Part shown: positions 52,730-63,949 of the stretch, one piece after another
Layout of the letters: every line of letters begins with the position of its first letter
How positions within the stretch are numbered: the first letter of the stretch is position 1
NCBI GenBank assembly: GCA_014529385.2
Contig: CM043960.1
Span: forward strand, 122,069,043-122,133,042
Origin: Adiantum capillus-veneris
Taxonomy: Eukaryota; Streptophyta; Polypodiopsida; Polypodiales; Pteridaceae
DNA: 64,000 nt
Direction of reading: 5' to 3'
Made by a program: the position numbers and the translations under genes
Notes under the pieces: model-generated
Databases searched by the model: none
What the model was told of the DNA's origin: nothing
What the model saw: the letters and a program-made list of their open reading frames with translations, nothing else

Positions 52730-53043
52730 AGGTTACGTCCTTCTGGGCTTAGTCGTTAGCTACTCCAGCACACACACAGAGGTTTGGTGTTCGCAGGTCG
52801 ATATATTTTTCGGATATGCTCGTAGAGCTCAGATTTCTGATTCGGGCTCATTTCGGCCTCCGTTTCCACTACAGGCAGGTCTGCACATGCAATTTCGTTA
52901 TTTTATGCAGAATTTCTGTCTGTGCCGATTTCTGCATAATAGGTGCCTTACAGACTTCTAGGGTTTGTGCTACATAGCACGTGTTGTTCTTGCTCCATTT
53001 CTCCTATTTTCGGGCAGCTTTTACATCAGGTGCAGCATTTACC

Positions 53044-54000
53044 ATGGCTGACAACAACACAGATGTCTTCAAGATGTTTGCTGCTGAGGACAGGTTGGAT
53101 GGGGACAATTACCCTATGTTGGCTTATATGATGCAACACGTTCTTGTGTCAAAGGGCGTTTGGAATATGGTGCAGGGCATTGATGTACGTCTTGGTTCTG
53201 AGGATGTAGGCGATGTTGAGGATGTTGCAGGTCTTGCTGCAAGGATTGCTGCAATTAGAGTTGTTTTGCCTACAGCAAAACAAGCTCGTTGGGATGTAAA
53301 GAATGTGCAGACTCATGGATTGATTGCGTTGTCTGTGAAGCGCACCATTGTTCCTCACATCCGTTCAGCAAATCTGCAAAATAGGCTTGGGATATTTTGG
53401 ATGGTCTTTATGCAAGCCGCAATGAGGCTAAAATTGCTTTGCTACGTAAAGAGCTGGAGTCGAAGATTATGCATGAGGAAGATGATATAGACACTTTCCT
53501 TGCTAGTGTCAAGGATATCAATGAGCAACTTATTTCTACAGGTGAAGTCATTTCAGACAGTTCCCTTGTGCAGATTGTTCTTGATGCCTTACCAGATTCT
53601 TACAAGACTTTTGCTAGTACTTGGAGACTTATGACCCAAGGAAATCCAGAAGTTGTCAAGTTTGATGCATTATGCACATTGCTGTTGCAAGAGTCACTTT
53701 CCAGAAAAAACAGGACTAGACAGCGTGCAGTTGAACAGGCTTTTATTGCTTCTCAAAGAAAGGGTGGTAACAGCAATGCTGCCACTTCTTATGGTTCTGT
53801 TGTGAGTGGCAAAACTTCTGTTCCTAATGCTTCTGCTGGCAGCACTTCATCTGGAAATTCTGGTGATAAGGGCAAAAAGAAAAATGCGTTGCCATTATTG
53901 TAAAGCTAATGATCACTTGATCAAGTCGTGTCCTAAGTTGAAGGCCAAAGAGGCTAAGAAGAAAGAGGGTGATTCCACTGCAAATGCTGGTTCCACTACA
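53044..54000 (+). pseudogene. Copia C gag with zinc knuckle
   Basis: It starts MADNNTDVFKMFAAEDRLDGDNYPMLAYMMQHVLVSKGVW at the ATG 53044 (only the first part is characteristic of copia gag N-termini). A frameshift near 53385 moves it to the frame 53397-53903 (DIDTFLASVKDINEQLI, LVQIVLDALPDSYKTF). A second, near 53885, moves it to the CCHC knuckle CHYCKANDHLIKSC. Otherwise the chain is complete. Confidence 0.85.
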
Positions 54001-54035
54001 AATACAGTCAATGTTGAGTCTTCTGTGAAAGGAAA

Positions 54036-54240
54036 TTGTGTGTTGATGTTGATGCAAAATGGGCTTTTAGCGCAGAGTGCACTTACAATCCTGCTGTACA
54101 TGATGCATGCATGTCAGTTGCTGCAGATTCTCATGTGTGGTATTTTGACAGTGGTGCTACAAAGCACATTACCTCACATCATGAATTGTTCACCTCTCTC
54201 GAGTCTGTCTCACGAGAATTCAGTCACTTGTGCCAACAAT
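54036..54240 (+). pseudogene. Copia C protease active-site segment, out of frame
   Basis: VWYFDSGATKHITSHHELF lies in a different frame from the long 53806-55461 ORF. Two compensating frameshifts (near 54035 and 54215) bracket it, so the long ORF reads nonsense across the protease. Confidence 0.82.
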
Positions 54241-55461
54241 GCCTCTTATCTGGTTCAAGGAGTTGGAAAGATTGTGCTTACTGCTGCAAATGGCAGCTCA
54301 TTCACACTTGTAGATGCACTTTATGTACGTGGGATCAAGAAAAATCTCTTGTCTATATCCACACTTGCTAGACTTGGACGTGTAGTCAAATTTGTGGATG
54401 ACAGATGTACAATTAATGATCTCAGTTTTGGTGATGAAATTGTTGCATATGGCATTTTGTGCCGGTATAAGCTCACTTTGTATGACAAGTGTGGAAAAAA
54501 TTTTGCAAATACTGTTGCAGATTCAAGGGCTATTTCAGATGCAAAACTTTGGCATGCACGTTTTGGTCATCTGAATTTTGCCAATTTGCTGCGTTTGCAG
54601 AAATATGATATGGTTGCTTCTTTGCCGCCCCTTGAAGCACCAGTCAAACATGTTTGTGAAGGTTGTATTTTGGGTAAGATGCAGCGTTCTAAGTTTCCAA
54701 AGGATGGTTCAGTTCGGGCCACATACAGGTTGCAGCTTTTGCATAGTGATGTTTGTGGGCCCATGCAAACTCCATCCTTGGGCAATTACCTATACTTCGT
54801 GACTTTCATTGATGATTACTCCAGGCATACATGGGTATTTTCTCTTAAAGCGAAGTCCGAACTTTATATGTGCTTCAAACAATTTCTGGCTATGGCTAAA
54901 AATGTCTTGAAATGTACTATGGGCACCCTCCGTTCTGATCGAGGGGGGGAGTATATGTCTCATGAATTCAATGCATTTCTGGCTAGTCGTGGGATAAAAC
55001 ACCAATATACAGTGTCTTATACACCTCAGCAAAACGCTGTTGCTGAGAGGAAAAACAGGTCACTTACAGAAATGGCACGATGTATGGTCAAAAGTCAAGC
55101 TTTGCCGCATTCTTTTTGGCTTGAGGCCAGCATGTGTGCCACTTATGTACTAAACAGGTGTCCTACGAAAGCTTTGCAGTCTATTACTCCATATGAAGCA
55201 TGGCATAATAGAAAGCCTTCTATTGAGCACATGTGTGTTTTTGGTTGTTTGGCATATGCTTTGGTGCCACAAACGCAATGCAGAAAATTGGATGATAAGG
55301 CTGTCAAATGTATTTTTGTTGGTTATAGTGATGAAAGCAAAGGTTACAGGTTATATCATCCACAAACAAAATGTATTCTGGTTTCACGAGATGTAGTGTT
55401 TGTGGAAGATTCTGTTCAGCCCTTGCTGTCATGTACTAGAGATAGTAATGTAAGCTCATAG
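54215..55461 (+). pseudogene. Copia C protease end and integrase
   Basis: After IVLTAANGSSFTLVDALYV and IKKNLLSISTLAR (end of protease), the HHCC module LWHARFGHLN...CEGCILGKM, the first Asp region LLHSDVCGPM, FIDDYSRHTWVF, second Asp region LRSDRGGEYMS, Glu region TPQQNAVAERKNRSL and C-terminal FGCLAYALVP, CIFVGYSDESKGYRLY and SRDVVFVED follow in one frame. A TAG ends it at 55461. All catalytic residues are present. Confidence 0.88.
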
Positions 55462-55476
55462 GACATTTACGACACT

Positions 55477-57032
55477 TTGTTGCCTCTTTTCAATGGTGGA
55501 AATACGAATGTAAGTTCCAATGAGGCAAATGTACAGCCCATGGGGGTTTCTGAAAATATTACAGATCAACCTATTACTGATGCAGATGTACATGATGTAC
55601 TTGATGAGGAAAGGGCTGAAAATGAGCAGGCTAGAGGTATGCCAAAATGGCTGATGCAGATGTACATGATGTACTTGATGAGGAAAGGGCTGAAAATGAG
55701 CAGGCTAGAGGTATGCCAAAATGGCTGGTGCACACTTTGCGTGACAGTAAATCGGATGCACCTTTGTCTAGTCGTACTTGTTCAGGCTCTCGCCATGCAT
55801 CTTATGCATTAGATTGTTATGCTTTGGCTGTGTCTAGCTTACATGATGTTGAGGAGCCTCTGTCTTTTGATGAAGCACAGAATTCAGAAAATTGGATGGC
55901 TGCCATGCAATCAAAATATGATGCACTAATAGAAAATGACACATGGACTTTATGTGATTTGCCTCCTAGCAAAAAGGCCATTGGTACAAAGTGGGTTTAC
56001 AAGTTGAAACGCAAGCCGGCTAGTGAGATCGATCGCCATAAGGCTCGACTTGTTGCAAAGTGTTATGCATAGCAAAAAGGCATAGATTATGAAGAGACTT
56101 TTGCTCCCACTTGTCGTATGACTACTGTGCATTTTCTATGTGCATTGGCAACTCATTTTGGTTGGGATGTACATCAATCAGACATTGTTACTGCTTTCTT
56201 GAATGGTGACATATTTGAGGAAGTTTATGTAATGTAGCCTCGCGGTTTTGTCATAAAAGGACAAGAGGACAAAGTGTGCAGATGTAAGAAGGCTTTGTAT
56301 GGGTTGAAGCAATCTCCTCGTGCTTGGTATGAGAAAGCTGACACTCATTTGGTCAAACGAGGCTTTCGTAACAGTCCAACAAAAAGCACATTGTATGTAA
56401 AGCGTAAGGGTGATGTACTTCTTATTGTGGTTCTTTATGTCGATGATTTGTTGATCACTGGACCAAAGGAGAGACATATTGCTGAATTTAAGGCTGATTT
56501 GGATGCTACTTTCAAGATGAAAGATTTGGGGCTGTTGCATCGTTACTTGGGTGTACAGTTTAAGCATTGTGATGGTGGTATTGCCTTGTGTCAGAAAAGT
56601 TACATAGAGACATTGCTATGTAAGTTTGGACTCGAGGATTGCAAACCTATTGCCACTCCCATGGAAACAGGTTTGAAGTTGATTCTACATGATGCTGGCG
56701 ATCCTGTTGATGTCACTCTTTACCAAACTGTTGTTGGCTGCCTCATTTATGTATGCAACACGAGGCCGGATATTCGGTTTGCAGTCTCAAAGGTCAGCAG
56801 ATTTATGCATATCCCAAGGTCTAAGCATTGGCGGGCTGTCAAGAGGATTTTCCGCTACCTTAGTGGCACTTTACATCTTGGCTTGTTTTATCCCAAGGGG
56901 GGATCATTGCCGCCAGACTTACATGCTTTTTCAGACTCAGATTGGGCTAGTTGTTTTGACACGCGAGTGTCCACTAGTGGTTTTTGTTTCATGCTTGGCA
57001 GTTCATGTACATCATGGTTGAGCAAGAAGTAA
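55477..57032 (+). pseudogene. Copia C linker and reverse transcriptase
   Basis: A 74-bp tandem duplication (55581-55654 and 55655-55728) in the linker shifts the frame. RT then has GTKWVYKLKRKPASEIDRHKARLVAK, a TAG near 56070, the DIVTAFLNGDIFEEVYVM region with TAG near 56236, ALYGLKQSPRAWYEK, catalytic LYVDDLLIT near 56440, LLHRYLGVQF and STSGFCFML. It stops with TAA near 57030, where a Gln-type codon is usual. Confidence 0.87.
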
Positions 57033-57362
57033 CCTACTGTGGCCACTTCAAGTTGTGAGGCTGAGTACAGGGCAGTCTTCACAGCTACGGTTGAGTGTGT
57101 ATGGTTCATACGCCTTATGGCTGATTTGGGTGTTGGGTAGGACACTGCCAACACTATCTACACTGACAGTCAGAGCGCATTGGTAGTTGCAAGGAACCCA
57201 TTTTTTCATGCTCGCACAAAGCACATTGAGATGCATTACCACTATGTCAGGGAAAGGCTCTCAGCAGGAGACAACCTTGCAGATCTTTTCACAAAGGCAT
57301 TGTCTCGTGAGAAGCTTGAAGCTTTCCGCAAAGCTGTGGGCTTACTCCCCTTTGTGGATTGA
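57033..57362 (+). pseudogene. Copia C RNase H
   Basis: It reads TVATSSCEAEYRAVF, a TAG near 57138, TDSQSALVVARNPFFHARTK, HYHYVRERL and ADLFTKALSREKLEAFRK, ending in TGA at 57362. Positions and order are typical of copia. Confidence 0.85.
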
Positions 57363-57428
57363 TCATGTCCTCAGGGCATGGCACTTCCCTTTACTCATGC
57401 GCCAGCTCTCGTTCACCGCATCACTTCA

Positions 57429-57437
57429 GGGGGGATT
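57429..57437 (+). other. Polypurine tract of copia C
   Basis: GGGGGGATT directly precedes the TGTTACC start of the 3' LTR. Confidence 0.75.
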
Positions 57438-57545
57438 TGTTACCATATACATGTGGTAGTGATGTGTGTGAACACACTAGGACCGCCGGGGCATTTTTTC
57501 CCTCTTTAGAAGGTTTTTCTCCCCGAGCATTGTATATACGCCCAT
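57438..57545 (+). repeat. 3' LTR of copia C, truncated
   Basis: It matches 52490-52597 and then breaks off at ACGCCCAT. The remaining ~118 bp of LTR are missing. Confidence 0.85.
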
Positions 57546-57580
57546 GAACACACATCCATTTCATCAAAGTGAACACGCGT

Positions 57581-57640
57581 GCACGGTTAGCTCACTAGCC
57601 TGCCACAGTGCCCGTCTGAGTTTGAATCCCTGAAGGTGAT
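57581..57640 (+). other. Possible tRNA-derived SINE head (Pol III A and B boxes)
   Basis: TAGCTCACTAG (57588-57598) fits an A box except one base. GTTTGAATC (57620-57628) fits a B box except one base. Spacing of about 32 bp is tRNA-like. No cloverleaf or 3' tail could be set. From 57641 to 57719 I see no feature. Confidence 0.35.
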
Positions 57641-57719
57641 CCACCGCCGGGTTTTTTTCGCCGTTCGATCGCCTCGAGATCCCCCCGTCTGCCGTGCGCC
57701 GTTGATCCCATGGCAGGGT

Positions 57720-58719
57720 CTTCCTTCAAGACCCCGTGCCATTTAGTCACGAGGAGGGGCATATCTTGCAATTAACACGCCCCACAAGACGACATCCTAG
57801 AGAGGATGCCCTTCAAGAAGAACCTGAGAAGATCAACCATGCAAGTGTAGTGCTCTTTGTTTGGCTAAAAGCCCATATTCTTTCCTCGTGTTGTAAAGAA
57901 GCAGCTGGTCCTCATCTGGCAAACCTGAGTGAATGAGCACAGTAAGAAAAGTGATTGGTAGTTGAAGGGGTGCCCTTGTGTCGCATCCAAAAAAAAAACG
58001 CACAACTTCCTCGGTTAGCCCTTGTTGGGCATATCTTCGTCTTGCAAGAAACCTCACTTCACATACGGAGCAAAGCTTCCTCGCCAAAAGTATGCTCGGC
58101 ATACCTTGCAACCAACATGCTCTAAGAGACCACATTTTGCAATCAAATCTCATCAATAACTTTTTGTGTTTTCGTAAGGACACCACATTTCTCATACTTA
58201 TCAACCAATGTATAGCCAATCACCTTCAAGGTGCAAGCATAAGAGATTTGGAATTAGGGAGAGGGCTCCCCTTTGCAGATGTTGAAAACAGCAGGCAGGT
58301 TCCTTGCCACCACATCCAAGTTACGCATATCCTACAATCAACCTGTTTCAAGATGCGATATTTCAGACAGCAAGCCCATCAAGAACCCTTCATGCTTTTA
58401 GAAAGGAACCACAATTGGAAAACACATCGACCAGCACAACATGTTACTCCAACAACCCCCCAACAAGCCCTGCCTGCATAGGTGATTGCATTTGAAGAAA
58501 GGTCTTTCCTTAAAATTTGGTGAAAACATCTTAGTGCTTCCTTTTAAGCATAAGCAACATTTAATGTGCTCCAAGAGACATCCCAGAAAGGATGTCCATC
58601 AAGAACTTACGTGCTTTTGGTGAGGGTAGCACATTTTGCATACATATTGAGAAACTCTTGACTAGCAATCTCATCATGGAGATTCAACAAAAGTATACAT
58701 CTGCAAGAAGAAAATGAAG

Positions 58720-58720
<1 letters not shown>
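57720..58720 (-). pseudogene. Pentatricopeptide repeat (PPR) gene remnant
   Basis: On minus, across several frames and stops, plant PLS-type PPR strings occur in order: YAKCATLTKS (about 58640), KYEKCGVLTKTQKVIDEI then LQNVVS (about 58150-58220), ARYAEHTFGEEALLRM, RRYAQQGLTEEVVRFF (about 58010), FLTVLIHSGLPDEDQ, KEYGL and EHYTCMVDLL (about 57830-57880). PPR proteins bind organelle RNA. At least three repeats remain and the gene is broken throughout. The string style recalls PLS PPR genes that are numerous in ferns and lycophytes. An alternative is a processed or transposed PPR copy. Confidence 0.72.

Positions 58721-58722
<2 letters not shown>

Positions 58723-58759
<37 letters not shown>
58723..58759. 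repeat. (GA)n microsatellite
   Basis: An uninterrupted GA dinucleotide run directly upstream of the PPR remnant. Confidence 0.9.
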
Positions 58760-58761
<2 letters not shown>

Positions 58762-60240
58762 GGAAAGAGAAAGAGAAAGTTTGTTACTATTCATCGAAGC
58801 ATGTTTCCTTGGTTTTTAATTGGTACCGCCTGTAGTACATTACGATCGTGATGCCCATTTTTTATCTATTTACCTTGCAAAAGAACCATAAAAAGGGTTA
58901 GAATATATACAAATTGATGATACAAATCATTTCAAATATGTTTAGTTTTAGATGTTGTTTGGTTTTTATATTTGGGAAAAAATATATATATGTACCATAT
59001 GTCTCCTCTCATGCAAGAATTTTACCACTTTTAAACTTCTAGCAAAGTCAAAAAAGCAGGTTATTGGCATTGGGAAATGCATTTGCGACTTCATAGGCAT
59101 TAGTTTCCAGGTTAGGGTAAAACACTGACTAAATCAAGATTCGACTGTTGTTTAACACGAATAACACAGAGAAAAAAATTGTGATTTGTCTACGTAGCAC
59201 AAATATACAATTTTTCGGTTACGTGACTACTCCCACATGAGCATATAATCCCTCGAGACACACTTGATGTGTCATTCCATCTATTGGATGCCATTATTGC
59301 TGCTATTAGCAATTTATTGTTTGAATGAAGCTCTAACTATTGTCTTGAACTCTAGGTTGAAGCCTGGCACTATGTATGATGTGGGATATGATGTAGTAGC
59401 CATGTAGACGTGGTGTATGAAGTGTGACCCAATTCTGACATTGGATTTGGTGAAGTGCAATTTTGATGCTTTCAACGTCCAAGAGCCTCTTTGCTTGTAT
59501 CACTTTGCAAGTAGAGTTTCTGGTGAGACTCCTTCACAGAATTTGGTAGCTTTGATGTCCTTAATCTGCAGGTCAAGTTTGGTCCTCATTAGATCGAGTT
59601 ATGCCCATTATGAATCTCTACCAAACGACCTCCCATTAGACTTTCGAAAGTTCCTGTCACTTCATAGACTCTTCGTACTTCTATCTTGTTTTTCTTGCAA
59701 TTTTCCTTGCTTTTTTGAAATTTTTTTTGGAAATCCAAAAATGCAATAGAAAATAAGAGAGTTTTGTTTCTGCCATACCAATTTTGGCACATATATTGCA
59801 TCAGTGGTTGCATGCTTGGCCTAGTTGGCTACGGTCGATAGATTCATGCTCTAGTGGGAATTTATGCGTTAGAGCGCTTTTCACTCCCCATAGGGAGAGG
59901 TGTCACTATAGATTGCATGTACTATTTTGGTGCCTATTTGTGCGCAAATCCTGCTACACTCGCAATGACTACCGTTACATGTACGTTGAGTTGCAATACT
60001 ACCTTTGATGTGAAGTTGTGGAGCCATTTTTGGCTGGTTCTTGACAATCCCAACCATTTTTGAGACTCGGTCTAGAAGAGCCCTTTCTGAGACTGTGGCT
60101 AGTCTTTTGAGTCTACATAATCTTTTGTAAGGGTCGTTGCATGAGGTTTTTTGAAGCTGAGCACTTGGGGCCTGTAAGGCCAAGGGCCTGCTGACTGCAA
60201 AGTGTGGATAGGGGAATCCTAAAATGGGCTAGGGCTAGGA
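58760..60240. other. Non-coding DNA, probably in part a gypsy LTR
   Basis: No gene is recognised. The right part (about 59400-60240) leads without break into the TATA box and PBS of element G, so it may include its 5' LTR. The LTR start cannot be set without a second copy. Confidence 0.4.
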
Positions 60241-60307
60241 GCCCAAGAGTCTATATAAAGGGCAGTAGGGAGGAGGATTACCCAAGGGAGTTCCCTAGGT
60301 CTCATAG

Positions 60308-60319
60308 TGGTATTAGAGC
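60308..60319 (+). other. Primer binding site of element G
   Basis: TGGTATTAGAGC, the tRNA-iMet type with C to T at one position, is placed about 50 bp after the TATA box. Confidence 0.65.
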
Positions 60320-60555
60320 CTCAATATATTTTGGAAAATAGAGGGTGTGGTCCTCAAGTTTTTTGCATGCTCATGCTATTGGAGGAGAAACTTGGGGAGA
60401 TAAAGCTTGACACAAGTATTGCGTGGGTAGGGCCGCTAGCGTTAAAGGGGGAGAGGAAGTCGACCAAAGCAGATTCGTGAGCTCTTGGGCTCGGCAGGGT
60501 CGTGATGGCCTCTAGAGTACATCTCATCACTGCAAGCAAGGCCAATATGCAGTAG

Positions 60556-60665
<110 letters not shown>

Positions 60666-61131
60666 TTCCCTTTGACTATGCTGTTGGTGTCTCCCATAGC
60701 TCGTTAAGCGCTTGTTTTCAAACCAAGGTGCCTTGGCCACTCTTTTTTACTCTAACATACCCACCCCGATCACACACCCCACTCAAGCAGAGTTGACGAT
60801 TATCAAATCTAGGAAGCATCCTTGTCAAGGCTTAGAAGCATACTTAGATTATCCAATCATTAATAAATTATGCGTAAACTACAGAAATTTATTTCAAGCC
60901 CTACTTAGCTTCGTCGGGGAAGCCAACCCTTTCTCAAAGGTTTCAACTTGACGCTTTTGCACAAGCTAGTGGTTTTGGGCAGTTTTTGAAAGCCGTAATC
61001 GGCCTAGTAACACACATGGATTCGGCAACACAATGAGTTTGACCAGTTTTCAAAGCAACTTTGGCAAATCATCAAGGTGATTTTTAAGATAAGGTACTAT
61101 CTCTCTCTTTCTAGCACAACACATATCGCCA

Positions 61132-62290
61132 TGGATTCAGACATGGATATACATCTTACGTTTGATTTTGAGCATTCTGGACATGTTCTACCTGCCAATG
61201 CCACACGACGGGCTACTCTCATGGAGGGTACCCAAACAAAAATTGAGGTCGGATGACATCTATAAATTGCTTGACATCCCAAAGAATAGAGCATTGCAAA
61301 CTCGCATGACTGCTTTAGAGTCTAATTTTGCCAAATTGAATGAAAATGTCACTAAAATGTCTAACATGCTTGTGCAATTCATGCATCAGTCGACCAAGGG
61401 CCATGTCAATGAGCAAGCTTGGGTTTTTGCGTCCCCTCGTCCGGGAGGGAGTGCACCTGGTTTGCAGGAGTAAGGCTCCAATTGGGAGGGGTTGCACCTT
61501 CTCTCCCAAAAAGAGCTAGATGATTTGTTGAAAAATACAAAACCACCAAGTTTTAGGGGAGAGAAGAGAGAACGCAACAAAGATATGGTGAATATATTCT
61601 TCAGCAAATGGGATGGGATTCACGATTTTAGACGCACTCCAGATGCAGTCAAGGCACTACAAACAAGTCTGACACTAGAAATAAGGCCTATAAATGTGGA
61701 TGTCTCTCAAAGAGAAGGGCATCGTACCACAGACTTGGGTAGCCTTTGAGGCTGTATTCAGAAAATAATTTCTACCCACAAATGAAGGAGACAAAAATTG
61801 GGAAGCTTAGGACACGTGCTCTATGCACCAACATGGACATTGTTGGTGTATATCTTGCACTATATTGATGTGATCCTCAAACTAGAGGGTTTAGATACCT
61901 TTCAATAGGTGCATGGGTTTATACGAGGCTTGACACTAGATCTTAAGAAGCATGTCAAGGCTCAGCACCCCAAGATGCTTGAGGAGGCTATAGTGCAAGC
62001 GCATATACATGACGATCCCGATGAGAAAACCTTGCATAATATACACGTGCTTGACACTACACATGCAAATGCACGCACACATCATGGGAACAATAGAAGA
62101 AAGTTTATAGTAGCTGCATCACAGGCATCTAAGAAACCCAAGGGGTCTAGGGACCCTCTATCCAGTGAAGAGTTTGAGAATGCTAAAAAAGAAAAATGAT
62201 GTTTCACAAGTTTAGGGAGTGGGCATGACAAAAAGGATTGTCTGAAGGTGGAATTTGCTACCCAAGGAAAAGAGAGAGCAGTGCACATGG
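61132..62290 (+). pseudogene. Gypsy gag of element G
   Basis: It begins MDSDMDIHLTFDFEHSGH at 61132, frameshifts near 61240 to a coiled-coil-like LQTRMTALESNFAKLNENVTKM, then has KPPSFRGEKRERNKD (61540-61580). After stops comes MHGFIRGLTLDLKKHV (61909-), a typical gag helix, and a damaged zinc knuckle CFTSLGSGHDKKDC (about 62200-62240; second Cys replaced by Ser). Confidence 0.68.
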
Positions 62291-62436
62291 TGTAGCTATT
62301 GCCTCTTGAGTTGTCCTCTCGTTTCTACAATGTGGAGGTAACACACATCAAGGTGGTGCATGAATGCTGTATAACGGCCTGAATGGGGAGCTGACCTTTG
62401 GTCCACATGAGCTAGTATGCATGCATGGGTCTATCC

Positions 62437-62590
62437 AAGGGCACTTGGTGTGAATCTTCACGCAACCAAACATTGCATTTGCAGTGGGAGTGGTCAGAAA
62501 GTATATGGAAAACGTAGGCAGAAAGAATTGGGAAACTGTGAAGCATATCTTGAGATACATCAAGTGCAAGACCTTGGGTAACTGTACGTG
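62437..62590 (+). pseudogene. Copia reverse transcriptase C-terminal scrap
   Basis: IAFAVGVVRKYMENV...NWETVKHILRYIKCKTLG corresponds to the copia RT end (copia A: AYAVGVVSRYMSN...HWEAVKCILKYL). It lies 150 bp after a gypsy gag, so two element types have been joined. Confidence 0.7.
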
Positions 62591-63549
62591 TCAATAACCT
62601 CCCAACCATACTATATATAGGTCCCTAATCCTCTGGCTCTTAGCTACATATAGACCCCCATACTACATGTGAGTTCTGGCCCTTGGCCATGGCCCGCCAT
62701 CCTACCTTAGGCATGACATTACTCTCCCCTTGGACAATTGTTTTTGTTCTCAAAAACAAAAGTGGTTGTATCTTCCTAAGAACACTAATGTTTCCCACAG
62801 TGGCATTCTTCATCGATCTAGCTGTTCATTTTACCAAAACACGGTTCAGTATGAAGTTCAGTGAAATTAATAATAACATCTTGATTCTCCACATTGTTGT
62901 CCCTTTGCAACTATCTTGTGTAATTGGCTTATAGCATGTAGACTCCATTTAGAACTCGATTGAGAATTCTAAACAATTTATCACCATTAAGATGTACCCA
63001 AAAGAGTACCTCTTTTCACTTTCCATGAAAGTAACTGGCTGACATAACTCATCAGCAAAATAAGTCCTTGACTTGTTATCTTATGGAATCATTAAACAAC
63101 CCCACCATAACTAGTGTTCAAGGTTGAGAACATGACTTAAACATGAAGAGACTAAACCTAGTCGCAAACATGCTTTACCTTATGGTAAAGCAAACTCCAA
63201 CTAGAGTGATACATGCTTTCTAATTTGATTTCTTGGTGCTAACATACGTGCTTTGCATATCCTTTAGCACAAAATTACATTTGTAATTTGTTTATCTCCT
63301 TTGGATTAATGACAACAGGGATTACAATACCTTATAACATTGCTGAGGAATCAATAGTGTTATAAATAACATCTTGGTTAACATAAAAGATCCACAAGTG
63401 TCCAAACCAAGCCATGACCTCTATTGGTGAGTGTTAGATCTTTGTCATGAACGTGCATGCCGCTCCAAATCAGCCTTTGCTGAACACTAGGGCCATGAAA
63501 ACTATGCATCCTAGTAGCCAACGGCGATTAACACAATCTACCATGTCTT
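62591..63549. other. Unassigned non-coding DNA
   Basis: A short perfect fold-back, TGTTTTTG with CAAAAACA, lies near 62740-62760. No protein frame is supported. The right end leads into the minisatellite. Confidence 0.45.
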
Positions 63550-63949
63550 AGAGTGATTGAAGTCAACTTTGGAAGTTGAACTTGTCCATTATCCCTTGGT
63601 AGCTTGTGGACTTCTTAGAGTATTGAAGTCAACTTTGGAAGTTGAACTTGTCCACTATCCCTTGGTAGCTTGTGGACTTCTTAGAGTGATTGAAGTCAAC
63701 TTTGGAAGTTGAACTTGTCCACTATCCCTTGGTAGCTTGTGGACTTCTTAGAGTATTGAAGTCAACTTTGGAAGTTGAACTTGTCCACTATCCCTTGGTA
63801 GCTTGTTGACTTCTTAGAGTGATTGAAGTCAACTTTGGAAGTTGAACTTGTCCACTATCTCTTGGTAGCTTGTGGACTTCTTAGAGTGATTGAAGTCAAC
63901 TTTGGAAGTTGAACTTGTCCACTATCCCTTGGTAGCTTGTGGACTTCTT
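63550..63949. repeat. 66/67-bp minisatellite, six units
   Basis: Units start at 63550, 63617, 63683, 63750, 63816 and 63883. Two forms differ by AGAGTGATTG versus AGAGTATTG, in the order A-B-A-B-A-A. Every unit contains the fold-back CAACTT-TGG-AAGTTG. The final 51 bp (63950-64000) are unassigned. Confidence 0.92.

Larger units (their letters stand above)
52490..57545 (+). mobile_element. Copia C: Ty1/copia retrotransposon with short LTRs
   Basis: The 5' LTR is 52490-52715, the PBS 52718-52729, then gag-CCHC-PR-IN-RT-RH, a PPT and a truncated 3' LTR at 57438-57545. It is distinct from copia A and B (shorter LTR, different gag). At least six stops or frameshifts make it inactive. Confidence 0.9.

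Noticed and set aside
52490-57545. A live, autonomous copia element
   Set aside because: There are stops near 55461, 56070, 56236, 57030 and 57138, several frameshifts and a truncated 3' LTR.
57581-57640. Functional tRNA gene
   Set aside because: Only A- and B-box-like words are visible. I could not form acceptor or anticodon stems.
63550-63949. CRISPR-like array
   Set aside because: The units are contiguous 66/67-bp tandem repeats without unique spacers, in a plant genome.
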